A stretch of 64,000 nucleotides of DNA from Cryptomeria japonica (Eukaryota; Streptophyta; Pinopsida; Cupressales; Cupressaceae). Positions 12,804 through 24,511 of the stretch are shown piece by piece. Location of the stretch: contig NC_081413.1 of assembly GCF_030272615.1 (NCBI RefSeq), positions 558,027,136-558,091,135 on the forward strand, in the 5' to 3' direction. Positions within the stretch are counted from its first letter, which is position 1, and each line of letters starts with the position of its first letter. The position numbers and the translations under genes were made by a program. The notes below the pieces were generated by a model, which saw only the letters and a program-made list of their open reading frames with translations, was not told where the DNA came from and did not search any database.

Positions 12804-14154
12804 TGTTGGATATTGCTATTGCTAGGATATGTTGTTGTCATTGATGTCAACATATTCTTGTGTTTTGGTGTTACAGAGAAGTTGTTTGGTGATCCAGTGA
12901 TTGCAGTGAGTTGATATGGTTGGTTTATTTATTTGGGATGTTGAATAAACTAGAGATACTTCATTCTTTATTGATTCTATGATGCTATGTGGTGATTTGA
13001 TCAATTTGTGGATTCCAGTAGGAATTTTTTTCAGTGTTCAGTATTGCAGTGTTCTAGTGTTTGATATGTTGTGCTCTGGTATGATTATATCTTGTGTTGC
13101 AGATTTGGGAGAGTGTTTTGGATGTTCATGTATATCTTCATTTCGGATGTTTCATGATTTGGTACTCCTCAATTTATCTTTCTAGTTTGAATTATTGTTG
13201 TTAAGTGTTCTTGAGTGTTAGCGTGTTGATTGATGAAGATTTGAATAAGTGGTGTTGGTGCACCTATTACGGATGGTTCTAACATTCTTGTTGGTGTTTC
13301 TTAATTGTGTCCTATTTGTTTTGGTGGTTTGAATTTATCCTTGTGCACTTTACTGATGATCTTATGGTTCTAGTGATATCCTTCATCTTATGCGGTATTT
13401 TCAGCGGTGTAACGTGTTGAGGTTGATCTTGGAGAGATTTCTAGTGGTGTTGCATGTTTGAGGATTTGATTTGAGTCTATGATATATCATTTATGTCATT
13501 GTATTGGTCTAGTGGTTGATTTATGTATCGTGTGATGTAATTTTGTAATTAAGGGTTGAGGGTTTGGCCGACCTTGTAGTCAAGGTTGATTATCTATATA
13601 AATAGGTATTATATTCATATAATTTGGATATCCATATTGTGTCTGTATTATCAGAGAGTTGTGTATGTATGAATAATAGAATTCATCTTTTGGTGTGTTG
13701 TATTGAGTAGAGATTGTTACAGGGCAAACAAATGAGCTTAACTAGAATTGTCATCAAGCATTAGCAGATGTTATCTTTGCAGTTCATGTAATCTGGATTG
13801 TAGTCAGAATATTATTATAAGGTATTGAACCTTCCCTGAGGGTTGTAGCCTTCTAGGTCATTGTATTTTGAGTAGTGAGCTCTAGGCAGTGTGCCTGAAT
13901 GCATGTGCATTCCCTATTGTAATATTTACACATACTACTGCAGAGTATTATCTCATTGTGGCTAGGTTTGTATCATGGCTTTTCCCTTAACCAATTATTC
14001 CACATCAAAATCTTGGGGTTACGTGTGTTATTATTATTGTGTTTATCTTTATTCTTACTACAATTGATTAGATTTAAGATTGTGCTTAATTTTTTTAATC
14101 CGATGAAAATTGATTTGCCCCCCTCTTAGTTTTCCTTCATTGTTGTTGCCAACA
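12804..14154 (+). mobile_element. Solo Copia-type LTR
   Basis: Begins TGTTGGATATT and ends TTGCCAACA, 1351 bp, with TG...CA ends and no internal coding region. The flanking five bases are ATACG on the left and ATAGG on the right, a target duplication with one mismatch. The GTCATTGATGTCAAC element near the start and the C-rich tract near the end also occur in the LTRs of elements C and F, so this is a Copia-type LTR in plus orientation. It probably arose by recombination between the two LTRs of a full element. Confidence 0.75.
13595..13604 (+). promoter_or_regulatory. TATA box in solo LTR
   Basis: TATATAAATA lies about 790 bp into the LTR, a typical place for the pol II promoter that starts a genomic retrotransposon transcript. 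It is recognised by sequence only; activity is unknown. Confidence 0.5.
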
Positions 14155-14440
14155 ATAGGGCTATAATAATTTTGAAGGTAGAATTAAAAGGTTGATTGTG
14201 AATAGAAATACAAGAGAGAAATTATATGTATGGTATAGTTGGTGAGTAGTTATCATGAAATGGATCTTTACATGCAAAAAGGATAGTCAACATTGTAATA
14301 TTTGGCCATAGAGATAACCACCCAGGATCTAAAAGTGTATGGTAGAACAAGATATCATAAGATCAATATGAAAAGAATAAATTGTATTCATATCAAGAGT
14401 GAAAATAGAGTGGATGTAAAATGTATGAGAGACCCTTGGT

Positions 14441-14446
14441 TATATA
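14441..14446 (-). promoter_or_regulatory. TATA box in host Copia LTR (antisense)
   Basis: On the minus strand the sequence reads GCCTATATAACC, a good match to a plant TATA box, inside the antisense 3' LTR and about 200 bp from its element-sense start. It would drive transcription leftwards. Confidence 0.5.
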
Positions 14447-14656
14447 GGCTAAGGTGAGATATGGATAACATAAGGTTATGAAAAGTGTCTTAATATTATG
14501 ATATGTGACATAAAGTGATAAGATAAGATAAGATCACATGACAACTAGAGATTTCTAAAATTATCTTTATGTGTACCCTAAGTAATGTTAAGTTATAACA
14601 TGTGAAAGGTACCTAATAGTGAAACTATTTAGGTAATACACCTATTCACACCAACA

Positions 14657-15415
14657 CTCCCCCTTAAGTGCAAATTAGGAGAAAAAAATATGAAAATATA
14701 TGAAGATGGGTCTCAAATACTAGGTCATGTTAGCTACCCATGTACTAATGCAATGCAATCTCTCACACGCGAAGAAAAGGAAAAAACCTAGTGGGACAAA
14801 AAACATCCCCAAAAGAGAGGAAAAACTAGAAAATGCTCTCATAAATATGAGAAGGATGAAACCTTGTGTGAGAAAAAAGTCCCCCAACAAGAGATAATAA
14901 AGAGAGATGATGCTTAATCTCAATGAAGGGTTTGGTAGGTATCTACAACTTGCTCTACTATAGGAAAATATTGCAATTCAATAATTTTCCCTTGTATCAT
15001 ATCTCTGATGTAGTTCATATGGATATCAATATGTTTGGTCTATTGGTTTTGAGCTATATTTTTTTGAGATCTAGATGAAATTCTAATTTTCATAATGGAG
15101 GGTAGTGGGTTGTGGAATTGTGAAGCCAAACTCAGTTAGAATATTTTGAAGCTAAATAGCCTTAGTAGTGGCATTAACAACTCCTTGATAGTTTGCCTCA
15201 ATTGAAGAAAGAGAAAAAGCATGTTGTTTCTTACTCTACCAACAAACGGGTCCTAACCTAAGATGAAATATATACATGAATGTAGACATACGATAATTGA
15301 TATTACCAACCCAACCAAAATCTATGTATACAACCAAAATAAAGTTATATACCTATTGCATAGTGAGTCCCACAATGATGGGTACCCTATATGTAATGTA
15401 AGAAGTGTTTTTTAT
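14657..15415 (-). pseudogene. RNase H end of the host Copia element
   Basis: Read on the minus strand, the block contains the Copia RNase H signature: a YTDSDW-like start (degraded), then GPVCW, SKKQHAFSLSSIEANYQGVVNATTKA and EFGFTIPQPTTLHYENQ. It is followed at 14657-14668 by the polypurine tract and then the 3' LTR. Its upstream RT part lies far to the right, at 26029-26125, 40974-41483 and 42983-43190, separated by elements B and C and a solo LTR. Coding is interrupted by stops. Confidence 0.8.
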
Positions 15416-15597
15416 TGTAGACATCTAAAAATGGTCAACGCTTGTGGAGTCATACTTTAACATTTGCGCATTGCCTTATTTTAGGGTTCTTGCATTGCAT
15501 TAACATTTCTTCTATGTTGCGCACTTGGTCTTTATCATTTGCGAGCATCGAGTCCTTCTTCTGCATTCCTCATTTTTATCGCTTTCGAATTAGGGTT

Positions 15598-15960
15598 TTG
15601 TCCTTGTCAATCTTGTCATTTTGTGATCGATTTGTCATCGATCCTTGTCCTTGTCAATCTTGTCATTTTGCAATCGATTTATCATCGATCCTTGTTCTTG
15701 TCAATCTCATCATTTTTGCAATTGATTCATCATCGATCCTTGTCCTTGTCAAATATCATCATTTTGTGATCGATTTGTCATCAATCCTCTTCCTTGTCAA
15801 TCTTGTCATTTTGCAATCGATTCGTCATCGATCCTCATCCTTGTCACTCTTTTCATTTTGCGATCGATTCGTCATTGATCCTTGTCTTGGTCAATCTTGT
15901 CATTTTGCGATCGATTTGTCATCGATCCTTGTCCTTTTCAATCATGCCAATTTGGATCGA
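15598..15960 (+). repeat. 47-bp tandem repeat in LTR B
   Basis: About seven to eight imperfect copies of a 47-bp unit containing GTCATTTTGCGATCGATT and GTCATCGATCCTTGTC. Each unit carries the palindrome CGATCGAT or a close variant plus ATCGAT. The same array recurs in the 3' LTR at about 24690-25060. Because the period is not a multiple of three, the open frames across it are chance. Confidence 0.85.
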
Positions 15961-16582
15961 TTAGTCATTGTTCCTCGTCAATTGGCGCCTATCAATTTGA
16001 TATCTTTATCAATCTTGGTCAATTTGTCAACCAATCTCAATCGTTTATCAGCATTGGTCCTTTGTCAATCAAAATCATGATCGAATCGACATTAATTTCT
16101 TGTTGTCTTGACCTAATTCCTTGTCCTCTTATTTCTAGGATTTTATGATTTTTTCATTTAATATTGATTGTCATTTTCCCTCTAGGTTAAATAATTTATT
16201 TATTTATCCTAAGTCTTCTTGTCACAATTAAATATTTATTTAATTGGCTAATTAATTCCCCCTCTTTTTGTGAATTAATTAATGAATGAAAAATTATTAA
16301 TTAATTCACCTAATTTTCTAATTTCATCAATGTCTAATTTTTTAATTTCCAATTCATCATTTCTAACCTAATTTTCTAATTTCTCCTAATTTCTATTTCT
16401 ATTTCAAATTTTTGTCATAACATCTTGCATAGCAATTTGTCATAATTTCTCATAAATTGTCATAATTTGTCATAACACCTTGCATAGCAATTTGTCATAC
16501 ACTTGTCATAATTTTGCTATTCTTAATTTGAACTTCCATTCGAATCAATTTCATGCTAATATTGTCCTCTCTCCAATTTGTC

Positions 16583-16589
16583 TATAAAT
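16583..16589 (+). promoter_or_regulatory. TATA box in 5' LTR of B
   Basis: TATAAAT in the context TTGTCTATAAATTGGATG, 350 bp before the LTR end, is a standard position for an LTR promoter. In the 3' LTR the same site reads CAATAAAT at about 25680, so the two copies differ at this element. Confidence 0.55.
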
Positions 16590-16937
16590 TGGATGATTTT
16601 CTTCAATCATGAATCTAACCACATTTTCAAAGAATCAATCATGCTTCTAGTATCCTTACATTGCCATTTCATCTTGTCAATCTTGCTTTCATACTATGCT
16701 TTTGCATTTGTAGGTAAGATCCACAAACAAAGTAATTTGAAGGAGAAAGAAGGACAATGGAGAATTATGGAGGAGATATTCACATTTATAATGGTTTGCA
16801 TTTGGTTTGATTATCTTGTCTTCATATCTCTATTGAATGTTTTTAGGATTTTCTTATCATTGCAATCTAGTTTTTGTGATTGAGCTAGTTTAATTTCTAT
16901 TTTCTATGATGAATTCCAAATTCCTATCTACATTAAT

Positions 16938-16953
16938 TGGTGAACCCGATGTG
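16938..16953 (+). promoter_or_regulatory. Primer binding site of B
   Basis: TGGTGAACCCGATGTG starts five bases after the 5' LTR. PBSs begin with TGG, complementary to the CCA end of a tRNA. Element D has nearly the same site at 51166. I cannot name the tRNA with confidence; it is not the initiator Met type seen in elements C and E. Confidence 0.6.
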
Positions 16954-19042
16954 AACTAACCATTTAACCATGTTTTGAGTGCTTTTTGAGTTGTTTGCAG
17001 GTGAAAAACTCAAGAAATAGGGCAATTCAAACCTTTCTGGACACTCCTGCACCTGTGCAAAAGGGATCTACACCTGTGCAGAAGGGATCTGCACTTGTGT
17101 AGCTTAGATCTACACCTATGTAGCTTAGATCTGCGCTTGTGTAGCTGAGATCTGTGCTTGTGTGAGTCCAAAAATAGGGGTAAAAATAGTTGTTTTCACT
17201 TGCAAGTTTGTTTGTTTGCAATTTGTTTCTTGCATTATGGTTTTTTGGTACTAATTCTTTGTGTAGCATCTTGGCTTTACGTGTGACAAAGACTAAGAAT
17301 ACAACTACTAACGAATCTCATGCAGGACGTGGTCAAAGACTCACATTAAAACAACATTTTGCTTGCAAATTTTTAAAGTAGTTGTACATTTAATTTCTTA
17401 AAGGTTAATGAACATCATGCATGCTTTGTTTGCTTTTAGTTTGATTGCATGTTTTAACCTTTAGAATTGGGCCTGCCTCCCAATTTGCCTAGCACTTCGC
17501 ACAGGCATTGGTGAGAGGGAATGACCCTAAGTGGTGACAGGCTAAAACCAAGCTCTTCTGAACCACTCTAAATAAGTATGGATGCAATGAAAGTTGTAGA
17601 CAACGGGTGCTAGAATGGTATTGCAATGATTTATTTGCCGAATCAATACCCAGCCGAACGGATGCCCTTACTAGAATCTCCAGTTTTTAAAGGCCAAAAT
17701 CCTTCTATATGTTGGCTCAGGCGTTGTGATATGCACATGCCGAAGACACCTCTCATGTACTCCTTAGTTAGAGATAGCAAGTTCTTGGGAAGTGATGCCC
17801 CTTGAACTCGAAGCTTGGTATGCCCGAGAAGTGAGTGCACTGTAAGGGGGAGCCAGTGCTACCAAGCGTCTAGCTATCCAGCTAAGTGTTGTATTTTATG
17901 GTTAAAGGATTCAACAGATATTTCCCTTGCTAGCCATAGGATTTGTTGTGAATGAGCATGATTGTCTTGGGTCTAAGTCCAAACATCTTGTCTTTTGTGA
18001 TTGTCAAAAGTTGAATTATACAATTCTCACAAAACATCATTTGTCAGAAAGTCCAAACATTGTCCAAACAAGGTTAAACACAAAGAGTATCTCATCCAAA
18101 AAAGTTCAAACATGGTTGTCAAACATTTTTCCAAATCTTGTCTCAACATTCATGTCACTTAGATTTAGGTCCTCCATTGTCCATACTTAGAGCTTAGAGC
18201 ATCATTCTTGCATTCCACTTGGTCCATTTCATTTAGGTGTCCATTTGCATGTTCTTATTAGGTTCTCATTTAGGTGTCCCCTTGCATGTCATTATTAGGT
18301 CCTCACTTAGGTGTCATATTGCATGTCCAATATTAGGTCCATCCTAGGTTTGCATTTTGCAAAGTCATTATCAAGTACCAAGGTTAGGTTTCACCTAGGT
18401 CATACACCTTTGTATATCAATAAGCGTCATCCATTTGCATGTGTCCTCTTGCATTAGAGTAATACCATTTCATAATTCAACCTTAGGTTTTGTCTTAGGT
18501 TGACATTGTCATACATTTGCATTTGCATCTTTGTCCTCATAACATTAGGTCACATTTGCATACCCTAGGTCTCTTCATTAAGCTTAGGTCATTATCATAT
18601 CATATTAGGGTCATCTGCATAGTAATTGTCCCTTTGCATATAGTGTCAAAACTAGGTTTTGTCATACTTGAGTAATACAAATCTTTGATAAACCCTAAGT
18701 TATTGTTAGGAAGTCTAGACCTTATCAAACTTTTGTCTTTTTGTCATCAATGTCATTTGGTCAAACCTAGCTTAGTATCGAAGCATATTGCGGAGACATT
18801 GTCATTTTGTCCTTTTGTCACTTGGTCCTTTTGTCCTTTGAGGTCTAGACATCATTTCAATTTTCTAAGGGTCTCATTTTTAGAATTGCATTCCAAAAAG
18901 TTTGTCAAAATCTTGAAAAACAACAAAAAACATAGGTTGTATTCTTGCCATAGATTGCATTTTCATTTATTTAGTTTGCATTTAGTTGCATATCATACAT
19001 TATCCTTGAAAAATTCCAAAAATGTTGCATTTGCGTAGTGAC
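16954..19042 (+). other. Leader of element B, non-coding
   Basis: About 2 kb between PBS and the long ORF. It contains a 21-bp tandem array (17040-17165) and a GC-richer stretch at 17460-17920. It also has a T-rich zone (18170-18700) in which forms of TAGGTC, GTCATT and TTTGCAT recur often. No supported ORF. Long leaders of this sort are usual in Tat-like gypsy elements. Confidence 0.5.
17040..17165. repeat. 21-bp tandem repeat
   Basis: About six imperfect units built on CTGTGCAGAAGGGATCT and TTGTGTAGCTTAGATCT, period 21. On the minus strand it translates to a seven-residue repeat of the type DLSYTSA/DPFCTGV, which opens an 80-codon frame with no other support. I treat it as a non-coding tandem array in the leader. 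Confidence 0.7.
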
Positions 19043-22000
19043 ATGCCCGTTGAAACAAGGTCAAAATCTAAGAAGATGGGCGAACCAACGTATCAACCCA
19101 TTGACAACATATCAAACTCACAGTTTCAAACTAGTCAAATAGTACAAGTTGAGGGTTCGTCAAACACATCATTACCACAATATGGAATGGTTCAACTTGG
19201 ACCACCTCCATTCTATGAACCATTGTTTGTACCCATGAAACTGGGATATGGGAGTGTTCCACCAACACCAAGAGGAAATGCACCTTTTGATTGGAATCAA
19301 CCAAATCTACAGCATGACATTCAAACTCAAACCTTACATGAGGAACAAACTCTTTCACAAGGATTTGGTTCAGATCAAGGCATTCAACAAGAAATAAATC
19401 CAAATGTTTTACCATATTCTTCATCAGATTCTGATGCTTCCGATGATGTTGATATGTTCCTTAAAGATCTGAAGTTGACAAAAAAGATGGATAAATTCTT
19501 GAACAAGGTCTTTAAGATGTTCCCACAAAAATATCTTGACATGATGAGTAATGTGACCTCCTCAAGTGAGCAAATTAATGTGCAAAAACAACAAGGCGGT
19601 GAGCTGTTAAGTTTCTCTCCACATCCAAATGAAGAAAATGTGCAACAAGAAACCCAACACACCTTGATGAGTAAACATGCTTCAAAAATGTTGACAGTGA
19701 CTATTCCTCAAAAGTCACCATTCGAAACAATAAACAATCCGTTATTTAATACAACACCTTTAACACAAGATCAAATGAGGGCCACACAAATATTGACAGT
19801 TGTCCCTAAACAAGAAATGATTCCTCAAATAATTACAAGTGAATCAAAATCTAAGAAGCAAGAAAGCTTTACAACTGGAATGCCTGATCTTATCAATGTC
19901 CAAAACAATTCCACAATGCAGCAAAGTTCCTATGTCCCATTAAGTTCAGTTTATTTGCCAAATACTCAAGTACCTGTTATGCAAAATATTGTGACAGATC
20001 CTTCAATAATGGCATTACAAAGAGCCACAAATAGTGGTGTGCACCAACAACAAATGTTTCAACAATTGAGGAATGCACAAAAGGCACAATCGAATGCACA
20101 AACAAGCAATGCACAACAACAACAATATCGCATTCAACAACATGTTGCGGTGTCTTTTGCACCATTACAAGTTAATTCAAACTTGCAACCACCACAATGG
20201 ATTGGACAAACAACACGGCAAGTAAAGGTGAGTGCCATACCCCATCTCAAGGAGAAACAAAAAAAATCTCCCAAACAAAGTTTTTTGCAAATGATGGGAT
20301 TTACATCAAGACAACAACAATTGGCACAAAGTCAACAAATTTTGATTTGTCAGCATCAACAACAACATGTGCCTCAATATGTGCCAAGACAAACAAATTA
20401 TCATACTTCACAACCACAATTGATGTTCGTGCAATATCAACAACACCCTCAATTTGCCTCCACTTCCCCTCCCATTCCATCATATTTTGAAGTTTCACAA
20501 GAGCAATTTACACCATCGCCTCCATATGATGTATCAAATAATGCATCCTCCCAAGGATTGTTTGCCATAGAAATATGTGCTAATCAATTCATTTATACAA
20601 ATCCCTTGTACTATTTGGAAATGCAAGATTTAATGCCATCAAATGCTTCTCTTTTAGAGAGTCCCATTCAAATTCCCTCCCCTTCATGCCAAAACATTGA
20701 TTCCTTGTCAGAATCCTCCATGCATATCCAAAGCCCAACCCCATGTCAAGAGGATAATTTAGAGCATGAAGAAACATGTCTTGAAATAGATGAAGATCAA
20801 GATCTTGAAACCTTATCATCCCATCCAATTGTTGACCAGGACCCCATGTTCCCAGACACTCATGATGATTCACTTATTCTTGTCAATTCTATCCAAGAAC
20901 ACAATGTCCTTTCAAATCCCATTGACATTCCACTCCCTAAGAAATATCAAGATATCCCTTCCATCCTTTCCGATGATCCCATTAAAAGTCAAGAGCAAAG
21001 AACCTTTAAAGAGGATTCCAATTATCTTCCTCCTTGTCAAGATCAAATTATTCCTTTAAATCCTCCACAAGATCCTTTTGTTCCTCCATCTCCTTGTCTT
21101 AATGCTCCATATACACTCCAAGATCGCATTTCTTTTAATGATCCCATTATTTCTCCCATTCCATCTCTTGAAGAGCTTGTCATTGAACCATGTCCACTAC
21201 ACAATCCTAGTCCCCCACATGATCCTAATCCCCCTCATGATTCTAACGTGTCAGTGCAAGATAATCATGAACCCTCAACATGCATAATGGGTTCTTCCAC
21301 TTTGGTGCAATCCGATCCACTTCAAGATCTCATTATTTCTCTCATATCATATCCACCTCATAATGGACTCGCGTCTTCTTCCCAAAGACAAGAGTATCCT
21401 ACAAGTCAAGATATTCATAAAGGAAAAGGAGTAGACCTTCATGAGAAAGAACCCCTCCATATCAAATAATATCTTAAGGCTCATGTCTACACAACTCACT
21501 CTCAAGACGTTGGTATCCCTCCATCAAAATCAAAACATACACCTTCCCCATCATACTTTCCATCCATCTTAGGTCATTATATCCCTTCATCCTCTATGCC
21601 AGGTTAGCAAAGGCACACATCCTTGAGTAAATTTCATCCATCCATGCATTCATTTCCCCCTCCAAGCAATTTGGATGCCAAGTATAAACGTCATAAGTTT
21701 AGCAATCTACATGTATTCAAGGATCAACGTGTCCAATATAATCGACATGTCAATACAAAGAACAATATGATCTATAAAGAAAAAGAAATATCAAAAAGGC
21801 CAGAAAGGCCCACTGAGAAAAATAAAGCAAAGTCAAAATATATATGGGTTCCTAAATCCCTTGTACAAGAAATGCACTCCAAGGAACCACAAAAGCATGA
21901 AAAATCAAAAACCATGTGGATCCCTAAGCGGCTCCTTGAAGCACAAAAGCCTAAAGAAACATCTAACTTGGAATCCAAAGTTGCTATTCCTCCATCCAAC

Positions 22001-22258
22001 CCTCTCAAATTTGTTCCTCCATCACCTTCTTCATCCATTTTGGGCCCTTATGTCCCAAAATCCCAAGCTATTCCTCCATCCAAATCTCAATATCCAAAAT
22101 ACATTTTTTCTCCATCAGTCCATCACCCCTCAAGGTGTGTGCCAATGTTGATCTTGCCTTCATTTCCATCCATTGAAGCCCAATTCTTCCAATACCCTAT
22201 CCATTATCCAATGCATATTTTCCATCCTTCCATCCCTCTGGTTCAATCCTTTGCATAA
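19043..22258 (+). pseudogene. Long low-complexity ORF of element B, unknown
   Basis: The first 809 codons (19043-21469) are open; the start is taken at MPVETRSKSKKMGEP because this basic start resembles gag starts of LTR elements. The same frame resumes after TAA (21467-21469) and a second stop near 21606, and runs on to 22258, so the ancestral product was probably about 1070 residues. Composition is rich in Q, P, S and N. There is an acidic stretch (SSSDSDASDDVD) followed by a short charged helix, long Q/N-rich parts in the middle and many PxP repeats later. The C-terminal piece has a duplicated motif, KSKYIWVPKSLV and KSKTMWIPKRLLEA. There is no zinc knuckle and no protease or RT motif. It could be a diverged gag; function unknown. 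Confidence 0.6.
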
Positions 22259-24497
22259 ATCCTTGCCTTAATTTCATCTCTTTTTCCATGTCCTTATCCT
22301 ACCAACGTCTTTGAGCATACTTTTAAAGGTCATTGTCCATTTTTTTCAAGGCTACTATCCAAAAAAAAAAAAAAAAAAGATGCTTGAGTCCTTCCATTCC
22401 CTATCATGTGTCCATCTTCTATTGAAAAAGTCAAAATACAAAAAAAAAAAAGTGAAAAAAAAAGACAAAAAAAGAAAAAAATGTAACGCAAAAAATAATT
22501 CGTCCATTGGTGAAAACCTGACAAACAGGTCCCTTGGGAAAGTACCATGATGAAAACCTGGCAAACAGATATCATGCGTAATCTATGAACTTCTTGCACA
22601 CCACACTTGGAGGCAGGTTTCCTCTTTCATATCCTATTGCCCTTCATTATCCTATCATACCATGTCATTACCCCTTCATATCCTATTGTCCCTCATGTCC
22701 AGTTTCCCTTTCCACCTTTGATCCTGACAAGGTTGAGGATCATCATGAGCATCATGCATCTTGTTTGCAGCTTTTAGTCCATCATAGTTTTTGGTCTTTA
22801 TCCATTTGCTTATTACAAACTTTCATCCATATTCCCTAGCTTATTGCAACTTTCTGCCACTATTCCTTAAGCCAATCCCGACCTTCAGTCTATGTCCCTT
22901 ATCCATTCTTGGTCTTGCTTATCCTATCCATATCTTATCACTATCCATACACTCTTTTTCATTCCCTGATCTTGATCTGACATAAGGATACAAAATTTCA
23001 ACATGGTTTCAAAAACCTCTTGACATGTCCCTCATGTCATCTTCCTGCTTTACATTGTCATATCCAATCTCTTGTCCCATCACGCAATAGCCCTTGAAAA
23101 TTGCATCTGTATTGTCTCCATGATGAAAGGCCTTTGTCTTCCCTCTATCCACCATCATTTCAGCAAGCCTATTTATCCACCTGTCATATTCCTTGTCTTG
23201 TTAGACACTAGGGGCAAAAATCATAAAAATTGAAAAAACGTCCTGAAATAATCCAAAAACATTCATAAAATGTCCTGAAAAAATCCCTAAAAATCAAATA
23301 ATGTCTTGAAAAAATCTTGAAAAATCATATAATGTCCTAAAAAAATCACTAAAAATCAAATAATGTCCTAAAAAAATCCAAAAAAATCATGTAATGTCTT
23401 GAAAAAATCCCTAAAAATTAAAAAATGTCCTAAAAAAATCCCTAAAAAATCAAATAAAGTCCTAAAAAATGAACAAAAAAATTTCAAAACATCAAAGTCC
23501 AAAAACAAATTCTTTGGCATTTTGCATTTTGTCAATAAATGGTCCCCTCTGTGCATAGACAGATCGTTGAGCATACATCCAATGACAAATCGATCAAACA
23601 TTTGTGTAGACAACAAATAGATAACATGTTACAACATTGCGCTTTACTGAAATCATGCGTTAACAGATGACCTTTCAATCAAACCAGACATTTCAAACTA
23701 ATCACAATTGTCATGTCAATCCATCAACATCAATATCATTTCTCCTTGTCATTATTATCATGGGTCTTATACAGGGTGGGGTATACTTGAAACCAGACTG
23801 TGTTCTATCTTAAATGGGGTACCGCATTCCCTGAAACCAGATAGTATGATCATTCTTATTTTCCACTTTTGACAATGACGATTAGAATGTTTGTTTGACT
23901 TGGTCGAATTTGTGAGTCTTATCTTTTTATTGATTTATCTTTGGCTTTGATCATGTTCCTATGTTGCTCGATGATGTCACTGAGTGATTTAGAGTAGCCG
24001 GGATGGTTCATGGTCCCTTTTGTTTTTTGTTGTGTTTGTTGTTTGTGGAATGTTTGTCACAAACTGGGGCAACTATATCATTGGGTTTCTGTGATAAGTA
24101 CATTCGCTTTGTGAACACCGCCCATACCTTGACCCTTGATGTATGCACCCTAGGATGATTCACTCATTCCTTGTGTGTGATGTGTCTGTCTTTTGCAAAA
24201 GGGGTTGCATTTTAGCTCTGGCCTTCAATGCCATGATGCTCTACATCCTCTTTGCTACAATAAATAAAGGTTGTCACCTACTTATGTGCATTTGTGAAAG
24301 CAAGTTTTCCTTCATCTCTAACTGTCCTCTATCTAATTTCTTCTTACTAACATTTCTTCTATCATTCTTATCAATCACTTGGCCTCTTTTCTGGATTTTT
24401 TCGGCTAATTCCTCGAGGGGGCATGCATATGTCATTGTCATTGTCTGGGGCATTTTCATTATCATTCTTTGAAACAACGCTTAGAATCACATTGTCT
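22259..24497 (+). other. 3' non-coding part of element B
   Basis: Contains A-rich low-complexity DNA (an A18 run near 22362 and AAAAAG-rich DNA to 22490), the imperfect tandem array at 23215-23480, and otherwise unique-looking sequence up to the polypurine tract. Short open frames on both strands have no motifs and are not called. Confidence 0.5.
23215..23480. repeat. Tandem repeat, about 35-40 bp
   Basis: About seven imperfect copies built on AATGTCCTAAAAAAATC and CCTAAAAATCAAAT. Units vary in length and base changes, so the array is old or slippage-prone. The open frames over it (K-rich on plus, F-rich on minus) are by-products. Confidence 0.75.
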
Positions 24498-24511
24498 CAA
24501 AGAGGGCAAAA
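24498..24511 (+). promoter_or_regulatory. Polypurine tract of B
   Basis: CAAAGAGGGCAAAA directly abuts TGTAGACAC, the start of the 3' LTR. A purine tract here primes plus-strand DNA synthesis in LTR elements. Confidence 0.75.

Larger units (their letters stand above)
12646..14656 (-). mobile_element. 3' LTR of the minus-strand host Copia element
   Basis: The right border is set by a complementary polypurine tract (CTCCCCCTTAAG, 14657-14668) next to ...CACCAACA, so in element sense the LTR starts TGTTGG after AAGGGGGAG. The left border at 12646 (TGTATATG, giving a CA end in element sense) is less certain. The LTR is split by the solo LTR at 12804-14154; without it the length is about 650 bp. 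An antisense TATA-like box lies at 14441-14446. RNase H of the same element follows at once on the right. Confidence 0.6.
15416..16932 (+). repeat. 5' LTR of element B
   Basis: Starts TGTAGACATCTAAAAATGG and ends CCTATCTACA, with TGTAGA/TCTACA inverted tips. It is matched over its length by the 3' LTR at 24512, with scattered substitutions (about three in the first 60 bases, fewer further on). It includes a tandem array at about 15598-15960 and an AT-rich part near 16190-16400. The 212-codon open frame at 15442-16080 is a product of the array and not a gene. Confidence 0.9.

Noticed and set aside
15442-16080. 212-codon ORF (and its twin at 24538-25176)
   Set aside because: It lies wholly inside LTR B and is built from the 47-bp tandem array; the same frame in both LTRs reflects LTR identity, not a gene.
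22311-22599. Lys-rich plus and Phe-rich minus ORFs
   Set aside because: Caused by poly-A low-complexity DNA in the 3' part of element B.
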